Part shown: positions 60,061 through 64,000 of the stretch, piece by piece | How the letters are laid out: each line of letters begins with the position of its first letter | How positions within the stretch are numbered: the stretch's first letter is position 1 | Assembly: GCA_037575805.1 (NCBI GenBank) | Contig: JAZHPD010000031.1 | Span: 310,001-374,000, forward strand | Direction of reading: 5' to 3' | Length of the DNA stretch: 64,000 bases | Source of the DNA: Lecanicillium sp. G3 | Lineage: Eukaryota > Ascomycota > Sordariomycetes > Hypocreales > Cordycipitaceae | The notes under the pieces: generated by a model | Database searches by the model: none | Seen by the model: only the letters and a program-made list of their open reading frames with translations | What the model was told of the DNA's origin: nothing | Translations under genes and position numbers: made by a program

Positions 60061-63000
60061 TTACTTGAGTCTCGAGTTGTTAAACGTGGCAAACAGACGT
60101 CGGCTCGCTGCCTGCGCGTTCACTCGCCCAACCACGCTTCCCGCCAGGTCGGGCAGCAGCGTCGCCAGCATCAGGCTCGCCTCTGTCCTAGTCTTTCTCT
60201 TCTCTGCCGCGTTGCGTGGCTTCTTGTCCCGCTGCAGTTGGCCATTTGGCCACATGTTATCACGCAGGAGAGCAATGGAACGCAGCAGCGATTCTTCTCG
60301 TGTCAGCATCTTGAAGTTGTCTCGCACTTTTCGCTCAATTGTGCCGCCTAGGAGCTGCTGCAAGACCACAACCACTGCTCTTCCACGCAGCCAGTTATTG
60401 CCCCTGTTGAGCTCAAACACTTCCAGGAAAATGTCGCAAATTGGCTTGATAAATGGCTCCAATTCCTTGCTTTCAAATGCGATGAGCTCTGCCTCTGCTT
60501 CTGCCGCAGGAAACGCCTCTTCATTGGCATTCATGGGCCCCGAGTTGAGCTGGTTCGTGGCCGCTGCAATCAGGTTCTGGCCTGCCACTGAAATTTGGTC
60601 CAACACTGGTATATTCCCAAGAATGTCCTCGACACCATCCGTCACCGAGTCGCACAGTCGGCTCACAATGTCCTTTCTGTCTTCGCGGTCCAGCAGGTTT
60701 TCACCTTGCGTAATTGCGCTCTCCGACAAAAAGGCCCGTAACTCACGGCTGCGGCAGACGTCAGGTAGCAGCAACAGCTCTGCCAGGTATTTCTCTAGTG
60801 CAACTCTTCTCTTGCGTAGAAATTCGCTCTGGAACTTCATCACAACCCTTCTACCAGGGAAGTCGAGGTTCCGCACAGACGGATACCGCGATCGCAGCTT
60901 TTGATGCAGGTCGTGGAATTCACTGTATCGCCGTGCTACCACCCATGAGGCCGCCGGCATCTGCTCGCCTGCGTCACGCTGCACCTCAATGACGTACAAT
61001 GCGAATTCTCGGCCGTCCTCCTCACGTCCAACTTGGATAGACTTAATCTTGATTGTAGAGCGTCCGTACAAACTATTGTCGCTCTCTTGGACCACATACT
61101 GCTGACGCTGGAGCTCTTTGCGACGAATTTCTCTCTGCAGACTGGCTTTGGACTTGTACAGGATGCGCAATTCTGCGGTGTTATTTGTAAGCTCCGCTTT
61201 CCTCGTCAACGAATCCACGATTGCTTCTTGTGCTGTCAGACGATCAATATCATTGCTGAGCACGGTAATTGCTTCCGCCAGACCAAGATCACCCGGTGCC
61301 GCGGCATGCACTTCATCCTCGTCTTCATTGTCATCGTCGCCCGGGTCTTCCCTTTCATCAGACAAGTGCCTGTCTTCGTCGCCAAACAAATCATCGTCAA
61401 CAAAGACACCGATTCTCGAGGCTGCGCTAACAAGTCCCAGGGACGATAAGCTCGGTTTATCATCCTTGCCAACGGCAGGGTGTCCAAAATCCATGGATCC
61501 TCTGTTCGAGTCTCTGTCGTCTCCAAAAAGGCCGCCAGAGTTGCTTCCGCCACCTTCTTCTTCGTTGATGAATAATGAAGCGCGTAGATCAGCAGCCGTC
61601 TGCGGCCTGTCATCCTCCATAATGTTGTTAAGCGCCTGCTCAACGGCTTCAACGGCTTGTGAATCAGGCTTTTCTTGATTCTGCTCCTGCTCAATATTAG
61701 GGTTCGAATCGGCCATGTTGTCATGCTCGTCATCATCGCCGAATAAAGGATTTGCCGGGCCTTCGTCGAAAGACCGTCTCGAATTTGATAGCGGGTCTGT
61801 TGCATCAGTATCACCGCCATTAGAAGTGAGATCTGAAGCAGACCCTGATCGTCGGTTGGCAGGATTCAGACGAGCCAGCGACTTTGGCTTCGGTGTCTTG
61901 CCATTCGAGCGAGCGGAAGATTGATGCGGGGTCCCCATATCAGAGGCTGAAAGCGCCATGGGGGCCGGCTGCAGAGCAGTGGTCTCCTGCGACGCAAGGC
62001 ATTTGTAGTACAAGTCGGACTTTTTGAATGCCTGGAAGTACTGGTTCTTCATCTTTTCCAGTGCCATGCTTTGCACCTGCAAGATTGACCTTCGTGCCTT
62101 GAAATACTGGGCCGGGGAGGCAGCCTTACCCGCCTGTAGAAAGTCTTTTACGTTGACCTGTGACGATTCGGGAACCTTGAGTTCCGGCTTCGACAAATAG
62201 GCCTGCTGTATTTGGCGCAAGTCTAGGCGATCAGAATCCGTCCACATGGGCAGATTGGAGGGCAACTCTTCGTCGTCCGGCCCGTCATCCTCTAGCGGAT
62301 TCCGAATACCATCGACAACAAGCCAAAACTGCACAAGAGGCATCATGTTCTGACGATCCATAAATTCCATGAAATAGGAAAGACCAGAGGTATCCCTTAG
62401 CAGCTCCACCAGGCCAGCATTTTCCAGCCTAGATGCTGAGGCTGATTTCACCATTGTTGGTGTAGCTGATACTGCTCCTCGAGTGGAACGATCACCTCCA
62501 GCGGCCAAATGAGCAACTCGTTGATCGAGAAGTCGCTTTCCCATTTCTAATCGCCGTAGGTACACTTGGTCCGAGTTCTCCTCCAGGGAGTCTCGCTTCA
62601 GCTGGCTGGCGACCTCGTTGCGAAATCTTCGGGCATCGGAAAGGTTGTTCACTTTCCTGATTGCGCGGATAAACTTTTCAAACTTGCGCTCGCTGTCTCC
62701 TGGCGATATTCGGGGTGCGGCAGAAGCTTTGATGGTTCGAGGCGCTGGGGAGGCGTGCTGGTCGAGAACCGCTCGCAGTTTGCGAACAGTTGATCGGTCT
62801 TGTAGCATGGACCGTCCCATGTTTTCCATGATTTGGTTCCACACGTCCGGGTCCGAAACTAGCTGCATGGAGGGACACAAGATGGCGCAACTGACGATTT
62901 CCTTAACAATGACAGTCGCTGCTCGGCTCGAGAGCATGTTCGGGGGGAGAACCTTGGGCAGAATCCGGGCCACCAGGCCTCGAAGATAGTCTTGCTGCAC

Positions 63001-63663
63001 CATTTTCATATCAGGGAAAGACAAAGATGCCGCAGCATGCAGTTTCCCATCGTTGTACTTGGCCGCGATAGCGAGATCGAGCTCCTCCGATTCCGTCACC
63101 GACTTGTTCAGCTTCTTGCCTCGAATCGTGCGTTCGGCCTCGTAAAAGTCGTGAAAGTGTGCCGTGAGTATCGGCACGATCCTGCTAATTATCATCTCGA
63201 CCAGATCCTTGTCGCGCAAGCGGTCGAGCAGGCTCACGATGGCCATGCGGACGGCGCGGTCGACCTCGTTGGGGAACTCGTCGTTGGGGCTAATGTTGGC
63301 GTACCAGACCTTGACAAAGTCGCGCAGGATCAGGTTGAGGAGGTTATCGACCGCCATGGCGACGCGCTGCGAGGGCAGGCCCAGCGAAGGCCGTTCGTAG
63401 GTCTGTCGCCGGCGCAGTGCAGCCACCTCGTCGCGCCATCGCCGGGGGGCCAGGAACGCGGCGGCACGCGGGCGCGGGCGTCGGTCGGCCGGGTTGCGCG
63501 CAAAGAGCAGCAGGGCACCGAGCAGGGCGACGAGACCGGCGAGGAGGCCGCCGCCAAAGGCGTAGCCGGCCCAACGCAGCGCGGTGAACCAGTTTACGGC
63601 GTAGCCCCAGGCGATGAAGGCGACGGCGCCGACGAGGACGGCATCTCTCCGCTTCAGGGCCAT
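60061..63663 (-). CDS. MDM1: Mdm1-type sorting nexin (PXA-RGS-PX-Nexin_C)
   Basis: This ER-anchored tether of the Mdm1/SNX13/SNX14 family works, by homology, at ER-vacuole and lipid-droplet contacts. It is a single exon of 1200 residues from the chosen ATG at 63663, which has strong GCGGCCATGG context and starts MALKRRD just before the hydrophobic anchor. The frame is open 51 codons further, to ATGs at 63750 and 63816, so a longer protein of 1251 residues is possible. Approximate layout: two membrane segments at 10-55, PXA domain at 90-280, RGS-like domain at 410-560, acidic disordered linker at 590-800, coiled coil at 800-865, PX domain at 867-980 with RRYSEFHDLHQKL, Nexin_C domain at 1070-1185. 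All domains of the full-length family are present in the usual order. Confidence 0.93.
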   Translation of the reverse strand: MALKRRDAVLVGAVAFIAWGYAVNWFTALRWAGYAFGGGLLAGLVALLGALLLFARNPADRRPRPRAAAFLAPRRWRDEVAALRRRQTYERPSLGLPSQRVAMAVDNLLNLILRDFVKVWYANISPNDEFPNEVDRAVRMAIVSLLDRLRDKDLVEMIISRIVPILTAHFHDFYEAERTIRGKKLNKSVTESEELDLAIAAKYNDGKLHAAASLSFPDMKMVQQDYLRGLVARILPKVLPPNMLSSRAATVIVKEIVSCAILCPSMQLVSDPDVWNQIMENMGRSMLQDRSTVRKLRAVLDQHASPAPRTIKASAAPRISPGDSERKFEKFIRAIRKVNNLSDARRFRNEVASQLKRDSLEENSDQVYLRRLEMGKRLLDQRVAHLAAGGDRSTRGAVSATPTMVKSASASRLENAGLVELLRDTSGLSYFMEFMDRQNMMPLVQFWLVVDGIRNPLEDDGPDDEELPSNLPMWTDSDRLDLRQIQQAYLSKPELKVPESSQVNVKDFLQAGKAASPAQYFKARRSILQVQSMALEKMKNQYFQAFKKSDLYYKCLASQETTALQPAPMALSASDMGTPHQSSARSNGKTPKPKSLARLNPANRRSGSASDLTSNGGDTDATDPLSNSRRSFDEGPANPLFGDDDEHDNMADSNPNIEQEQNQEKPDSQAVEAVEQALNNIMEDDRPQTAADLRASLFINEEEGGGSNSGGLFGDDRDSNRGSMDFGHPAVGKDDKPSLSSLGLVSAASRIGVFVDDDLFGDEDRHLSDEREDPGDDDNEDEDEVHAAAPGDLGLAEAITVLSNDIDRLTAQEAIVDSLTRKAELTNNTAELRILYKSKASLQREIRRKELQRQQYVVQESDNSLYGRSTIKIKSIQVGREEDGREFALYVIEVQRDAGEQMPAASWVVARRYSEFHDLHQKLRSRYPSVRNLDFPGRRVVMKFQSEFLRKRRVALEKYLAELLLLPDVCRSRELRAFLSESAITQGENLLDREDRKDIVSRLCDSVTDGVEDILGNIPVLDQISVAGQNLIAAATNQLNSGPMNANEEAFPAAEAEAELIAFESKELEPFIKPICDIFLEVFELNRGNNWLRGRAVVVVLQQLLGGTIERKVRDNFKMLTREESLLRSIALLRDNMWPNGQLQRDKKPRNAAEKRKTRTEASLMLATLLPDLAGSVVGRVNAQAASRRLFATFNNSRLK

Positions 63664-64000
63664 GGCCGCAAAGGAACTGGGGGCGTATGAAGAAGTACGG
63701 GCAAACGAAGAAAGAAATTCGCTAGAAATTCGGATGCGGCATGATGACATTTCCTGCGCATCAAGACGGGACAAAGAGGGAGGAAATGGCAGGCCATCAA
63801 AGAGGCCCCTGGTCATGAGATGAGGAGCTCACTTGCTTAATTGGGGTTGCTATCGATTAAGCGGTCTGTTTGTATTGGTAATTTGTTAGTGGGTGTGAAC
63901 CCCTGCAAGTAGCTCGTGTCAGAACGTCATTTCAGACTGGCACCGCTGTAGTGTTTGGCGCATACCTACGCGGACTGTGGGCACGACTCGACATGCCTGC
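63664..64000. other. MDM1 upstream region
   Basis: It holds the in-frame extension to 63816 and then ordinary mixed-composition DNA to the window edge. No other gene is seen. Confidence 0.7.

Overview
The window is nuclear DNA of a filamentous ascomycete (Pezizomycotina). It was read by eye, without computation. Genes carry short GT-AG introns (about 50-130 nt, two longer), often with CTAAC-type branch sites. Coding DNA is GC-rich at third positions, leaders are pyrimidine-rich and starts have Kozak-like context. The gene set (KIN1, CAF40/Rcd1, FBP1, PEX11, an SR splicing factor, MDM1) and intergenic words such as TACGGAGTA and GGTACCTACC point to a Sordariomycete, probably Hypocreales. The order and any genus are inference.

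Layout: 1-1675 (-) holds a G-patch protein of the GPATCH1/DUF1604 family, cut by the window edge. It is divergent from 4887-8521 (+), a KIN1/KIN2 (PAR-1/MARK) kinase with three exons. CAF40/Rcd1 of the CCR4-NOT complex follows at 9835-11191 (+), with four exons and a polyQ tract. From 11192 to 38356 (27 kb) I recognise no gene. A small bZIP factor lies alone at 38357-39465 (+), followed by another 10.5 kb without a recognisable gene. The right end is dense: a DUF1295 membrane protein (49984-51246 +) converges on fructose-1,6-bisphosphatase (51755-52896 -). FBP1 is divergent from PEX11 (55148-55921 +) across 2.25 kb. PEX11 converges on a seven-exon SR protein gene (56827-58513 -), and the sorting nexin MDM1 closes the window (60061-63663 -).

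How genes may work together: FBP1 (gluconeogenesis) and PEX11 (peroxisome proliferation) are both needed on fatty-acid carbon. Their shared upstream region has four CCTCGG/CCGAGG hexamers, the known FarA/FarB (CTF1) core, so joint control is plausible. KIN1, CAF40, the SR protein and MDM1 are housekeeping genes for polarity, mRNA turnover, splicing and ER contact sites. No transposon, secondary-metabolite cluster, tRNA, rRNA or CRISPR feature was recognised.

Strongest unusual items: a probable 6-nt microexon in the SR protein gene; the candidate fatty-acid-responsive FBP1/PEX11 bidirectional promoter; and a lone bZIP gene in about 38.8 kb of gene-poor DNA that also contains unexpectedly long open frames of doubtful coding status.
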